Assembly: GCA_012520645.1 (NCBI GenBank)
Contig: JAAYNV010000066.1
Span: 1-64,000 of the forward strand
Direction of reading: 5' to 3'
DNA length: 64,000 nucleotides
Source: Clostridiales bacterium
GTDB lineage: Bacteria; Bacillota; Clostridia; Lachnospirales; Lachnospiraceae
The translations under genes were made by a program, and so were the position numbers. This document shows, piece by piece, positions 51,285 to 59,839 of the stretch. Numbering within the stretch: position 1 is the stretch's first letter; every line of letters starts with the position of its first letter. A model generated the notes under the pieces. That model worked only from the letters and a program-made list of their open reading frames with translations, was not told where the DNA came from and ran no database searches.

Positions 51285-52559
51285 TCAGTCCATTTCATCA
51301 ATTGCTTTACCAATATCGTGTCTCATATATTTGTTTTCAAAGCTTACCCATTCCGTTGCTTCATAGGCCTTCTTTCTTGCCTCCACCAGATCCTTACCCG
51401 TTGCGGTAATACCGAGCACTCGCCCTCCGTTGGTCACGATATCCTCTCCGCTTTGCTTTGTTCCCGCATGGAAGCAGAAATAATCCTTTTGATCTTCAAA
51501 TGCGGAAAGTCCGGTGATTTTCTTACCCTTTTCATATTTTACCGGATAACCGTCGGATGCCAGAACGACACAGACTGCCGCATTGTCCTCAAACTGAAGA
51601 TCCACCTGATCCAGAGTCCCGTCAATACACGCCTGCATCACTTCCATAATATCATTTTTCATACGCGGAAGCACGACCTGCGCCTCCGGATCACCGAATC
51701 TTGCATTGTACTCCAGCACCTTCGGTCCCTTTTCCGTAAGCATCAGTCCAAAGAAAATAATTCCCTTAAATTCTCTTCCTTCTGCAGCCATGGCATCTAC
51801 CGTTGCCTGATAGATATGCTCCTTACAGAACGCATCCACCTCCGGCGTATAGAACGGACTCGGAGAAAAGGTTCCCATGCCGCCGGTATTGAGTCCTTGA
51901 TCACCATCCTGTGCACGCTTGTGATCCTGCGCAGAAGTCATCGGCTTGATCGTCTTTCCGTCAACAAAAGACAGAACAGAAACCTCCCTGCCGGTCATAA
52001 ATTCCTCAATAACCAGCTTATTTCCGGCATTGCCAAACTGCTTGTCAAGCATAATGGACTTTACACCCTCTTTTGCCTCTTCCAGTGTATTGCAGATCAG
52101 TACACCTTTTCCAAGTGCCAGTCCATCTGCCTTCAGTACGATCGGCATATCTGCAGTCTCCAGATACTTCAGTGCTTCCTCGGCGCTCTCAAAATTCTCA
52201 TAAGCAGCCGTCGGAATATTGTATTTTTTCATCAGATCCTTGGAAAAAGCCTTGCTGCCTTCTAAAATGGCTGCATTTTTACGCGGTCCGAATGCGGTAA
52301 GTCCTGCTGCTTCAAAGGCATCCACTGCACCTGCCACCAACGGGTCATCCGGTGCTACGATTGTAAAGTCTATCTCCTTTTCTCTGGCAAATGCCACCAG
52401 TCTGTCAAAATCCATCACACCGATGTCCACACATTCTGCCAGTTGTGCAATGCCGGCATTGCCCGGCGCACAATATATTTTTTCGACCTTGGGGCTCTTT
52501 GCCACACTGCTTGCAATAGCATGCTCCCGTCCGCCGCTTCCCACGATCAGTACTTTCAT
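51285..52559 (-). CDS. purD: Phosphoribosylamine-glycine ligase
   Basis: Ligates glycine to phosphoribosylamine (step 2 of purine synthesis). An ATP-grasp enzyme of 424 residues with the N-terminal GSGGREHAIASSVA, KADGLALGKGV and EYNARFGDPEAQVVLP. GGAG lies before the ATG. It is the fourth gene of the purE-purM-purN-purD cluster, 77 bases after purN. Confidence 0.96.
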   Translation of the reverse strand: MKVLIVGSGGREHAIASSVAKSPKVEKIYCAPGNAGIAQLAECVDIGVMDFDRLVAFAREKEIDFTIVAPDDPLVAGAVDAFEAAGLTAFGPRKNAAILEGSKAFSKDLMKKYNIPTAAYENFESAEEALKYLETADMPIVLKADGLALGKGVLICNTLEEAKEGVKSIMLDKQFGNAGNKLVIEEFMTGREVSVLSFVDGKTIKPMTSAQDHKRAQDGDQGLNTGGMGTFSPSPFYTPEVDAFCKEHIYQATVDAMAAEGREFKGIIFFGLMLTEKGPKVLEYNARFGDPEAQVVLPRMKNDIMEVMQACIDGTLDQVDLQFEDNAAVCVVLASDGYPVKYEKGKKITGLSAFEDQKDYFCFHAGTKQSGEDIVTNGGRVLGITATGKDLVEARKKAYEATEWVSFENKYMRHDIGKAIDEMD

Positions 52560-52636
52560 GTTCCTGCTCCCTTCTCACTCTTTATCCAAACTTTTATCCG
52601 AATAAACTGTCCACTTCGGTTTCCGACAATGGCTGC

Positions 52637-53263
52637 CTAGCTTTCCATCACGGTCTTTCCGTCCACAACTTTGATTTTTCCGTTTGCGATCAGGTCAATC
52701 GCCTGTGGCAGAATCTTCCATTCCGCCTGCTCCATCACTCTCTGCTGCAGGGTCTTTGGTGTATCCTGTGGCTCTACCATAACTGCCTTCTGCAAAAGGA
52801 TCGGTCCTGTGTCGGTTCCTTCATCCACAAAGTGTACGGTAGCACCCGTCACCTTTACACCTCTTGCCAGTGCACCTTCATGTACCTTAAGTCCGTAATA
52901 GCCGGTTCCGCAGAAGGAGGGAATCAGTGACGGATGAATATTGATAATACGGTTTTTATAACGTTTTACCATCTCTGCCGGAATATTTACTAAAAATCCC
53001 GCCAGCACAATCAGATCCGGTGCAATTTCATCTACCTTCTGTAAAAACGCCTGGTTGAACTGTGCCCTGTCTGCATAGTCCTTCGGAGAGATACAGATTC
53101 CCGGTACGCCATTCTCTTTTGCACGTGTCAGTGCGTAAGCGGATGCGTTGTTGGAAATTACGGCACAGACTTGCGTATTCGTAATTTCACCTGACTTTAC
53201 CGCATCCAGAATCGCCTGCAGATTCGTACCGCCGCCGGATACGCATACGAGAATCCTTAACAT
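52637..53263 (-). CDS. purN: Phosphoribosylglycinamide formyltransferase (folate type)
   Basis: Transfers a formyl group from 10-formyl-THF to GAR (step 3). A 208-residue enzyme with [30 protein letters not shown] and [18 protein letters not shown] (catalytic His), plus [13 protein letters not shown]. The start overlaps the purM stop by seven bases; GGGAG lies seven bases upstream of the ATG. Confidence 0.96.
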   Translation of the reverse strand: MLRILVCVSGGGTNLQAILDAVKSGEITNTQVCAVISNNASAYALTRAKENGVPGICISPKDYADRAQFNQAFLQKVDEIAPDLIVLAGFLVNIPAEMVKRYKNRIINIHPSLIPSFCGTGYYGLKVHEGALARGVKVTGATVHFVDEGTDTGPILLQKAVMVEPQDTPKTLQQRVMEQAEWKILPQAIDLIANGKIKVVDGKTVMES

Positions 53264-54282
53264 ACGGTCACTCCCTTTTCTCCGGCTTCCACTGCTCCAA
53301 CCACATAAGGAGTCTCACCTGCTGCACGGATAGCTTCCATTGTCTTGTCCACATCTGCAGGATCCACTGCCAGAATCATACCAAGCCCCATATTGTAAGT
53401 ATTATACATCATCTTCTCTTCCAGATTTCCCGTCTTCTGCAGCAGCTTAAAGATTGCCGGAATTTCATAGCTGTCCTTCTTAACTACCGCACGAATTCCA
53501 TCCGGAAGCATTCTCGGAATATTTTCATAAAAACCGCCGCCTGTAATATGGCTGCATGCTTTGATTGTAACGCCTGCATTCTTAACGGATTTTAATGCTT
53601 TTACATATATCTTGGTCGGTGCGATCAGCGCCTCTCCAAGTGTAGTGCCTAACTCGTCATAATATGTATCCAGACTCTCTTTTGTCATCTCAAATACCTT
53701 ACGCACCAGAGAGAATCCGTTACTGTGTACACCGGAAGACGCCATACCGATCAGAACATCGCCGGCCTTTAAATCCTTTCCCGTAATCAGATCCTTTTCA
53801 TCTACCACTCCGACTGCAAAACCTGCCAGATCATATTCATCCACCGGATAAAATCCCGGCATCTCCGCAGTCTCTCCACCAATCAGCGCTGCCTCGGACT
53901 GCTTACAACCGTCTGCCACACCTTTTACAATCGTTGCGATCTTCTCCGGATAGTTCTTGCCGCATGCAATATAATCCAGGAAAAACAGCGGTTCACCGCC
54001 TGCACAGGCAATATCGTTCACACACATTGCCACACAGTCGATACCTACCGTATCATGCTTATCCATCAGAAAAGCCAGCTTTAATTTTGTACCAACTCCG
54101 TCCGTGCCGGATACCAAGGTCGGTTTTTCCATGCTTTTAAACTTCTCCATGGAAAATGCACCGGAAAAGCCGCCGAGTCCGCCTAATACCTCCGGTCTCA
54201 TTGTTTCCTTCACATGCTTTTTCATAAGTTCCACTGACTTATATCCGGCTTCAATATCCACGCCTGCGTTCTTATAATCCAT
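53257..54282 (-). CDS. purM: Phosphoribosylformylglycinamidine cyclo-ligase (AIR synthase)
   Basis: Cyclises FGAM to AIR with ATP (step 5). A 341-residue enzyme with [20 protein letters not shown] at the start, [25 protein letters not shown] and [17 protein letters not shown]. The start at 54282 has GGAGG eight bases upstream; an earlier in-frame codon lies inside that site. It follows purE by 25 bases. Confidence 0.96.
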   Translation of the reverse strand: MDYKNAGVDIEAGYKSVELMKKHVKETMRPEVLGGLGGFSGAFSMEKFKSMEKPTLVSGTDGVGTKLKLAFLMDKHDTVGIDCVAMCVNDIACAGGEPLFFLDYIACGKNYPEKIATIVKGVADGCKQSEAALIGGETAEMPGFYPVDEYDLAGFAVGVVDEKDLITGKDLKAGDVLIGMASSGVHSNGFSLVRKVFEMTKESLDTYYDELGTTLGEALIAPTKIYVKALKSVKNAGVTIKACSHITGGGFYENIPRMLPDGIRAVVKKDSYEIPAIFKLLQKTGNLEEKMMYNTYNMGLGMILAVDPADVDKTMEAIRAAGETPYVVGAVEAGEKGVTVC

Positions 54283-54307
54283 TTTTCTTTCCTCCAAAAT
54301 CGTATTT

Positions 54308-54814
54308 TTATTTGCCGTAATTCTTATATCCTGTCTCCTGAAGCTTCGCGTCTTTTTTCTGTACGCTCTCCTTTAAAGTCTGACTGTATGCTTTTAACTT
54401 CTCAAGCAGCGCTGCGTCCGAAGTCGCCAAAATCTTGGCTGCGAGCAGTCCTGCATTTGCACCTCCATTAATTGCTACGGTAGCTACCGGAATGCCGGAC
54501 GGCATCTGTACGATGGAATACAGGGAATCTCTTCCTCCAAGAGACGTAGTATGCATCGGAATACCGATGACCGGAAGCGGAAAGATTGCCGCACACATAC
54601 CCGGCAGATGTGCTGCCATACCGGCTCCTGCGATAATGACCTTAAAGCCCTTTTCCTCTGCTGTCTTTGCATATTCAAAAAATACATCCGGCTCCCTGTG
54701 CGCTGAAATAATCTTCATCTCATAAGAAATGCCGAGTTCCTCCAAAATATCTGCAGCCTTCGCCATAACCGGCATATCAGAATCGCTGCCCATTACAATA
54801 CCTACCTGTGCCAT
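54308..54814 (-). CDS. purE: N5-carboxyaminoimidazole ribonucleotide mutase (class I PurE)
   Basis: Converts N5-CAIR to CAIR. A 168-residue protein with [17 protein letters not shown] and [22 protein letters not shown]. Class I length would normally pair with PurK, which is not in this cluster. AAAGGAG lies seven bases before the ATG. It is the first gene of the pur operon. Confidence 0.95.
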   Translation of the reverse strand: MAQVGIVMGSDSDMPVMAKAADILEELGISYEMKIISAHREPDVFFEYAKTAEEKGFKVIIAGAGMAAHLPGMCAAIFPLPVIGIPMHTTSLGGRDSLYSIVQMPSGIPVATVAINGGANAGLLAAKILATSDAALLEKLKAYSQTLKESVQKKDAKLQETGYKNYGK

Positions 54815-54912
54815 TGTAGTTCTCCTTTCATGGAACGAAAAATCATATCTGTCTATAGTGTACTAAACTTTTATTTTGCGCGCAACACACGTTTCACAAA
54901 AATCATACTTTT

Positions 54913-57024
54913 TTAAACATTTTCGAACGGTTTATTCAGTTCTTCGCAGCCTTGCAGCACAAAACGACCGTTTTTAATAATGTATACTTTCTCTCCGTCT
55001 GCCTTTATGACCGACAGTTCCCCCAGCTCATCATAAGGAATCGTAATATCCGTATGGCAGTTGAAATATGCTTTCTCAGGTTCCGTATGACGCAATACGG
55101 AAACACTGTTTTCCTTTGCTACAATTTCCTTGCCGTCCGGATTGTACTGGTGATTCTCTTCCTCATGGGAATAGCAGGTATCTCCCACCGCAAAATGCGG
55201 TCCCATCTTTTCCGCAATCAGAATCGGCAGGCGTTCCGTCATATGAAATTTTCCGGCTGCCACATAGGCTGTCGTATTCGTTCCAATGGCAAACTCTCCC
55301 ATCGGAAGCGTCTCATGATGGTAAAGTGCATTATCCCGCACATATTTCCTGTTTTCCTGCGCTGTTTCAAAATTAGAACAGCTATAGTCTGCAATCATGC
55401 CGTCCTGAAACCTAAGCTCCAAATCCCGGTATTCCAGTTCATTCAAAAAAACACGAGTCACATGAAGAACGCCGTTTGTTCCTTCCAGTCTGGGGGAAGT
55501 AAAGACCTCTCCCACCGGAATATTGACATCCGCCACACAATTTTCAAAAACAGTCTGGTGTGCCGGGTCGCTCAATTCAAAAAATGCTACCTGCAGATCG
55601 GTCCGGTTTCCGTTCATCCCCTTAATCTGCGCACACACACCCTGATCCAGCACATCTATGATATTTTGCTGTATCTTCTGGTAAAGTGCATAATCGAGCG
55701 TATTGATCCGGATGACTTCATCAAATATTTCCTCATACTGCTCACCGATTTCCGGAGTCGGAAAAGCAATGATCGTAAAACTGCGCTCCTCACCGGGAAT
55801 ATAACGGTTTACAAGCTGTCCTGCCTGTGCCGAATATTCTACAGCAAGTTTCTGCTGTGCCTCACTGTAGGCACAGGCTTCCTTTTTATTTTCCGGGGCA
55901 AACGGAAATTCACCGAAGATTTCCAGCACGGCAGGACCGCCGTGTACAGTCGCCTGCTCCTTATATGCCTCATAAGACTCCTTTAAACCCTCTAATCTCC
56001 GGTTTAACAGCAGCTTATCCAGAAAAAGGGCATCATCCTCCTTATGATCGAATTCATACTGCTTATTCGGCACGGCTCCGTAGTATCCGATCTTATGAAC
56101 ACCCTTTTTATGAAATATACTCGGAACCGCACGGTACATAACCGGCTCTAACCCCATTTTTCCAAAATTCTGCACTGCACGGCGTATCATCCGTTCAAAA
56201 CCAAGGCAAAACCGTATATCCACGACCTTCTTTTTGGAAATCTCCTTTCCGGTCACCTGAAAGCCAATGCGGTAACCTTCGGTATAGGTATCCGCCATTT
56301 TCGCAATCTTTTCCTCCGGCAAAGATGCCAGATGTCTGGCAGTCCGTATTTCATTTTCCGTTACATATTCGCCATAATAATACAGATATCGGACATCCGT
56401 AAGATCACTTTCCATCACGATCTGTGCCGCAAAATCCTCTTTCGGATCTAACTGCTCCCTTCTGCGCACATAACTCTCTATCTCCGAATAGTCACTGACA
56501 AACCAGTACAAAATACGGCGTATTTCTTCTGCCTCCGGCTCTCTCTCTTCCTCCACCGCACAAACAAACTGTGAATAAACTTCCAAAAACAGTTCCATAC
56601 GGATCGTCAGTTCAAACAGCCTCGTTTCATACACATAAGGAATCATGCACCGGAGTTCTGTATATAAAAAACCAAGCTCTCTGCCAATCTCCTCTCCAAG
56701 CTGCTTCACTGCATAGACCGGATTGGCATAGCTTTTTTCATATGTCCCATCCAAAACATCCGCATAGAGTGCATGATTGTGTTCTTTCAGTTCTTCCAAA
56801 GAAGCCGCCTTAAGCTTCCCGCTCTCCACAAAACGGTATTCTTCCAAGAGCAGTTTTAAAAACTGCGCTGTTCTTTCAAAATATTCCCGATACGGCTCCG
56901 AAAGCACCCCTTCTACGGCAATCTCCTCAATTCTTCCGGCAGCCAGTTCATACCGCTCCTTCACTGTCTCATCTGCGATTTCCATTTCCAACTCCATCGC
57001 TTTTTCTGATTTTCCATATTCCAT
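54913..57024 (-). CDS. M29-type (AmpS/AmpT-like) metallo-aminopeptidase with long N-terminal extension
   Basis: A 703-residue protein. The C-terminal half (about 350-703) looks like the thermophilic aminopeptidase family: VGEVFTSPRLEGTNGV (metal-binding Glu), IGTNTTAYVAAGKFHMTERLPILIAEKMG, HFAVGDTCYSHEEE and CHTDITIPYDELG. The canonical M29 protein is about 410 residues. The additional N-terminal 350 residues are rich in Glu and Tyr and I do not recognise a known domain in them. GGAAAGC lies before the ATG. It is followed by a different small gene and preceded by the pur cluster. It is likely cytosolic. The substrate is unknown. Confidence 0.75.
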   Translation of the reverse strand: MEYGKSEKAMELEMEIADETVKERYELAAGRIEEIAVEGVLSEPYREYFERTAQFLKLLLEEYRFVESGKLKAASLEELKEHNHALYADVLDGTYEKSYANPVYAVKQLGEEIGRELGFLYTELRCMIPYVYETRLFELTIRMELFLEVYSQFVCAVEEEREPEAEEIRRILYWFVSDYSEIESYVRRREQLDPKEDFAAQIVMESDLTDVRYLYYYGEYVTENEIRTARHLASLPEEKIAKMADTYTEGYRIGFQVTGKEISKKKVVDIRFCLGFERMIRRAVQNFGKMGLEPVMYRAVPSIFHKKGVHKIGYYGAVPNKQYEFDHKEDDALFLDKLLLNRRLEGLKESYEAYKEQATVHGGPAVLEIFGEFPFAPENKKEACAYSEAQQKLAVEYSAQAGQLVNRYIPGEERSFTIIAFPTPEIGEQYEEIFDEVIRINTLDYALYQKIQQNIIDVLDQGVCAQIKGMNGNRTDLQVAFFELSDPAHQTVFENCVADVNIPVGEVFTSPRLEGTNGVLHVTRVFLNELEYRDLELRFQDGMIADYSCSNFETAQENRKYVRDNALYHHETLPMGEFAIGTNTTAYVAAGKFHMTERLPILIAEKMGPHFAVGDTCYSHEEENHQYNPDGKEIVAKENSVSVLRHTEPEKAYFNCHTDITIPYDELGELSVIKADGEKVYIIKNGRFVLQGCEELNKPFENV

Positions 57025-57083
57025 AGCTTTCCATTTTCCTCACTCAGCTTCTTTTCTTTGTCGGTTCCATATATTTTCATTTA

Positions 57084-57407
57084 TTAGATTCCATATACTC
57101 CCGCATACAGAATAAATGCCATCAGACACAAATAAGATACATTAAACCCGATTCCCAGATAGGAAAACAGATAATATTTATCCTTTTCCATCCGTGACAG
57201 AACAGCTAACACCAGTCCTGCAGCACCAAATAAAAAAGAAAGCAGTCCTGCGGCACCAAATCTCAGCGTGGACTGACCACCATTTTGGTAAGTCAGATGA
57301 ATTGCTGTCAGAATAGTGACCCAGGATAAAATCCCCAGAACCGTAGCCATCACTGCCTTCATCGGATGATTACGGTTCGTGAATATGAATCCGCCCTTTC
57401 GCAGCAT
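57084..57407 (-). CDS. Small four-helix membrane protein (DUF6142-like)
   Basis: A 107-residue hydrophobic protein with about three or four membrane segments. It starts MLRKGGFIFTNRNHPMKAVMATVL; the Phe-Thr-Asn-Arg-Asn-His-Pro stretch and later GAAGLVLAVLSRMEKDKYYLFSY resemble a small Lachnospiraceae family (DUF6142, from memory). GGGAGG lies seven bases before the ATG. Function unknown. Confidence 0.6.
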   Translation of the reverse strand: MLRKGGFIFTNRNHPMKAVMATVLGILSWVTILTAIHLTYQNGGQSTLRFGAAGLLSFLFGAAGLVLAVLSRMEKDKYYLFSYLGIGFNVSYLCLMAFILYAGVYGI

Positions 57408-57433
57408 GAAAAAACCTCCCTGTCAAAATCTAG

Positions 57434-57461
57434 GAAAGGGTGCTTCCAAGGAAACACCCTT
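57434..57461 (-). terminator. Hairpin after the small membrane ORF
   Basis: AAGGGTG (57436-57442) pairs with CACCCTT (57455-57461), with inner TTCC/GGAA. On the minus strand TTTCC follows, a weak terminator. Confidence 0.5.
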
Positions 57462-57465
57462 ATCA

Positions 57466-57618
57466 TCAGAATAAAATTTTAGACTTTCTGGAAATGAGCT
57501 TTGCTCCTGCAATGATTAACAGAATCCCTCCTGTCACTCCTGCCACCAGGGAAATGACGCCCAGGGTAATGTTCAGCGCTCCCGCACCATTCATCGTCTT
57601 ATATACTTTCTCTTCCAT
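57466..57618 (-). CDS. Small single-helix membrane protein (50 aa)
   Basis: ATG at 57616-57618 and TGA at 57466-57468 give a 50-residue frame. AAAGGTGG lies five to six bases upstream. The product is a short charged start (MEEKVYKTMNGAGALN), one hydrophobic span (about 17-40) and a basic end (SRKSKILF). It lies 50 bases downstream of pyrE on the same strand. Not long enough for motif evidence; coding is supported by the ribosome site and clear membrane topology. Confidence 0.5.
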   Translation of the reverse strand: MEEKVYKTMNGAGALNITLGVISLVAGVTGGILLIIAGAKLISRKSKILF

Positions 57619-57668
57619 CTCATCCACCTTTCTCACGGTCCCTGCTCCCGCACAAGGAGAAAAAATCC

Positions 57669-58340
57669 TTACGCGCCGTACTGTGCATAGTAGGCGTCAA
57701 TAGCCGCCTTAATTTCATCATCAATATATACTTTTCCCTTATACGGCTTATTATACAGATATTCTGTCACTTCTGCCATGGTAACGATCGCATTTGCATC
57801 AAAACCATAGATTTCTTTGATTTCTTCCAACGCGCTCTTTTCACCCTTGCCTTTTTCCATACGGTTTAAGGATACCATCAGCCCTTTGATTTCCACATCG
57901 GCCTGTGCCCTGATAATCGGAAATGTCTCCTCAATGGACTTTCCGGAAGTAGTCACATCCTCAATGATCACAACTCGGTCGCCATCCTTTAACTTGCTTC
58001 CCAACAAAATTCCCGTATCTCCGTGATCCTTCACTTCCTTGCGGTTGGAGCAGTAGCGGATTTCTTTTCCATAGAGCTCGCTGTATGCGATTGTAGCTGC
58101 CACGCTTAATGGAATCCCCTTGTATGCCGGTCCGAACAATACGTCAAAATCATCTCCGTAGCTGTCATGAATTGCCTTGGCATAGTATTCTCCCAGCTTC
58201 TTAAGCTGTGCACCTGTCACATATCCTCCCGCATTCATAAAAAAGGGAGATTTTCTTCCGCTCTTTAATGTAAATTCGCCAAATTTTAACACCTGACTGT
58301 CTACCATGAATTCAATAAATTCCTGCTTATACTGTTCCAT
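57669..58340 (-). CDS. pyrE: Orotate phosphoribosyltransferase
   Basis: Makes OMP from orotate and PRPP. A 223-residue protein with the PRPP loop VVIIEDVTTSGKSIEE, KSGRKSPFFMNAG and GPAYKGIPL. It follows pyrF after 56 bases. Ribosome site GAGGT. No PyrR attenuator is seen between the genes. Confidence 0.96.
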   Translation of the reverse strand: MEQYKQEFIEFMVDSQVLKFGEFTLKSGRKSPFFMNAGGYVTGAQLKKLGEYYAKAIHDSYGDDFDVLFGPAYKGIPLSVAATIAYSELYGKEIRYCSNRKEVKDHGDTGILLGSKLKDGDRVVIIEDVTTSGKSIEETFPIIRAQADVEIKGLMVSLNRMEKGKGEKSALEEIKEIYGFDANAIVTMAEVTEYLYNKPYKGKVYIDDEIKAAIDAYYAQYGA

Positions 58341-58396
58341 ACCTCTGTCTTCCTTTCTGATAATTTAAAACTCTACCGGCTTATCTTCCGTTTTCT

Positions 58397-59323
58397 CTAC
58401 TTCGCTGCCAATGCCGAAGCAATGTCTTCCCGCATATCGATCACGGCTGCCCTGGAAGCATCTGCGAAGTGCTCTGCACCAAACTGTGCGTATTTTTCCT
58501 GTTTGTACGCTGCAATTATGCCGCGGGAAGAATTCACGATTGCGCCCAGTCCATCCTCATTGAAGAAGTGTACCAGATCGGCGCCTTTACCGCCCTGCGC
58601 ACCATAGCCCGGTACAAGGATGAATGCCTTCGGCATCACCTTACGCAGAATTCTTCCCTGTTCCGGATAAGTTGCTCCGACTACAGCTCCCACATAGCTG
58701 TAGGAATCTCCCATTGCCTCTTCGCCCCACTGAGCCACCTTTTCACCGACCATCTCATAGAGCGGCTTTCCGTCAATCTTCTGATCCTGAAATTCTCCAC
58801 TACTGGGATTGGAAGTCTTTACCAGTATGAAAATCCCCTTCTTCTCCTCTTTGCACACATCAATGAACGGCTTTACACCATCGGAACCCAGATATGGATT
58901 GACCGTTGCAAAATCCTCATCAAAACCATAATAGGATTTACTTCCTACCTGCACCTTTCCCAGATGTCCTACCGCATATGCCTCAGAAGTGGAACCGATA
59001 TCCCCGCGCTTAATATCCCCGATCACTACCAGACCCTTTTCTTTACAGTAATCCACTGTCTTTTTATAAGCGATCAGACCCTCAATGCCAAACTGTTCAT
59101 ACATGGCAATCTGCGGCTTCACAGCCGGAATCAGATCATAGACAGCATCTACAATGGCTTTGTTGTATTCCAAGATCGCCTCAGCGGCTCCCTTTAAAGT
59201 CTCTCCGTATTCTGCAAACGCTTTCTTCGTAATATGCTCCGGAATGAATTTCATCATCGGATCTAACCCCACTACGATCGGCGCTCCTGTTTTCTGAATG
59301 TTCTTTACCAGCTTGTTGATCAT
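58397..59323 (-). CDS. pyrF: Orotidine-5'-phosphate decarboxylase, type 2
   Basis: Decarboxylates OMP to UMP. The 308-residue length and VVGLDPMMKFIP / VIGDIKRGDIGSTSEAYA (catalytic Lys-Asp pairs) identify the long, type 2 form (as in Mycobacterium), not the short B. subtilis form. The start at 59323 has AGGAG about 12 bases upstream. An upstream in-frame extension has no ribosome site. A short leader separates it from the Nudix terminator. Confidence 0.95.
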   Translation of the reverse strand: MINKLVKNIQKTGAPIVVGLDPMMKFIPEHITKKAFAEYGETLKGAAEAILEYNKAIVDAVYDLIPAVKPQIAMYEQFGIEGLIAYKKTVDYCKEKGLVVIGDIKRGDIGSTSEAYAVGHLGKVQVGSKSYYGFDEDFATVNPYLGSDGVKPFIDVCKEEKKGIFILVKTSNPSSGEFQDQKIDGKPLYEMVGEKVAQWGEEAMGDSYSYVGAVVGATYPEQGRILRKVMPKAFILVPGYGAQGGKGADLVHFFNEDGLGAIVNSSRGIIAAYKQEKYAQFGAEHFADASRAAVIDMREDIASALAAK

Positions 59324-59382
59324 ATCTGTTTCCTGCTCCTTTCCTATGTGCGGTACTGCAAAAATACTGCGGCACCAAAAGA

Positions 59383-59410
59383 AAGGCGTTGCACTAAAGT
59401 TCAACGCCTT
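59383..59410 (-). terminator. Terminator overlapping the Nudix stop codon
   Basis: AAGGCGTTG pairs with CAACGCCTT around AACTTTAGTG, with TCTTTT following on the minus strand. The TAG of the Nudix gene lies in the loop. Confidence 0.85.
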
Positions 59411-59792
59411 CTAAATCTTTTAATACATACATGTTTTCAATGTAAGAATCGAATCGGTCTCTTTCAACCCACTCATATCCACCGAAATCCTCCGGCAGAT
59501 TAAACTCCGCATCCGCATCCACACTGCACAGATAGGCAATTCCTACACACTGCGTATCACCCAGCATATTACTCCATGTATAAACAATGTGTTCTATATT
59601 GCCCGCCACACCTAAGGTTTCCTGTATCAGACGACTCATTGCATCATCCGGTGCTTCTCCGAAGCTTACTTCTCCATCTATAAATTCCCATACAAACGGA
59701 TCCGGAATCCTGTCATCCATCCATCTTTTGATGACCAGATATTTATCATCCTTTTTTACGATACCTTTTACACGTAAAAATACATTACCCAT
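59394..59792 (-). CDS. Nudix-fold hydrolase-like protein
   Basis: A 132-residue protein. The Nudix fold is visible in RVKGIVKKDDKYLVIKRW and WEFIDGEVSFGEAPDDA. The Nudix box should read GX5EX7REUXEEXGU; here the end is RLIQETLGV, so the Glu after Arg and one of the paired Glu residues are replaced (Leu, Thr). Catalysis may be altered or lost. The start at 59792 has GGAGG eight bases upstream. The stop lies inside its own terminator loop. Confidence 0.8.
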   Translation of the reverse strand: MGNVFLRVKGIVKKDDKYLVIKRWMDDRIPDPFVWEFIDGEVSFGEAPDDAMSRLIQETLGVAGNIEHIVYTWSNMLGDTQCVGIAYLCSVDADAEFNLPEDFGGYEWVERDRFDSYIENMYVLKDLEGVEL

Positions 59793-59839
59793 CTGGAGTG
59801 CCTCCTTACTTTGACAAAATTGTATCACATTAGGACAGC

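Noticed and set aside
51072..52265. A 397-codon plus-strand frame opposite purD
   Set aside because: It lies wholly antisense to a clear purD gene, has no recognisable domain and no ribosome site.
54952..55986. A 344-codon plus-strand frame opposite the aminopeptidase gene
   Set aside because: Antisense to a conserved coding region; the product has no family signature.
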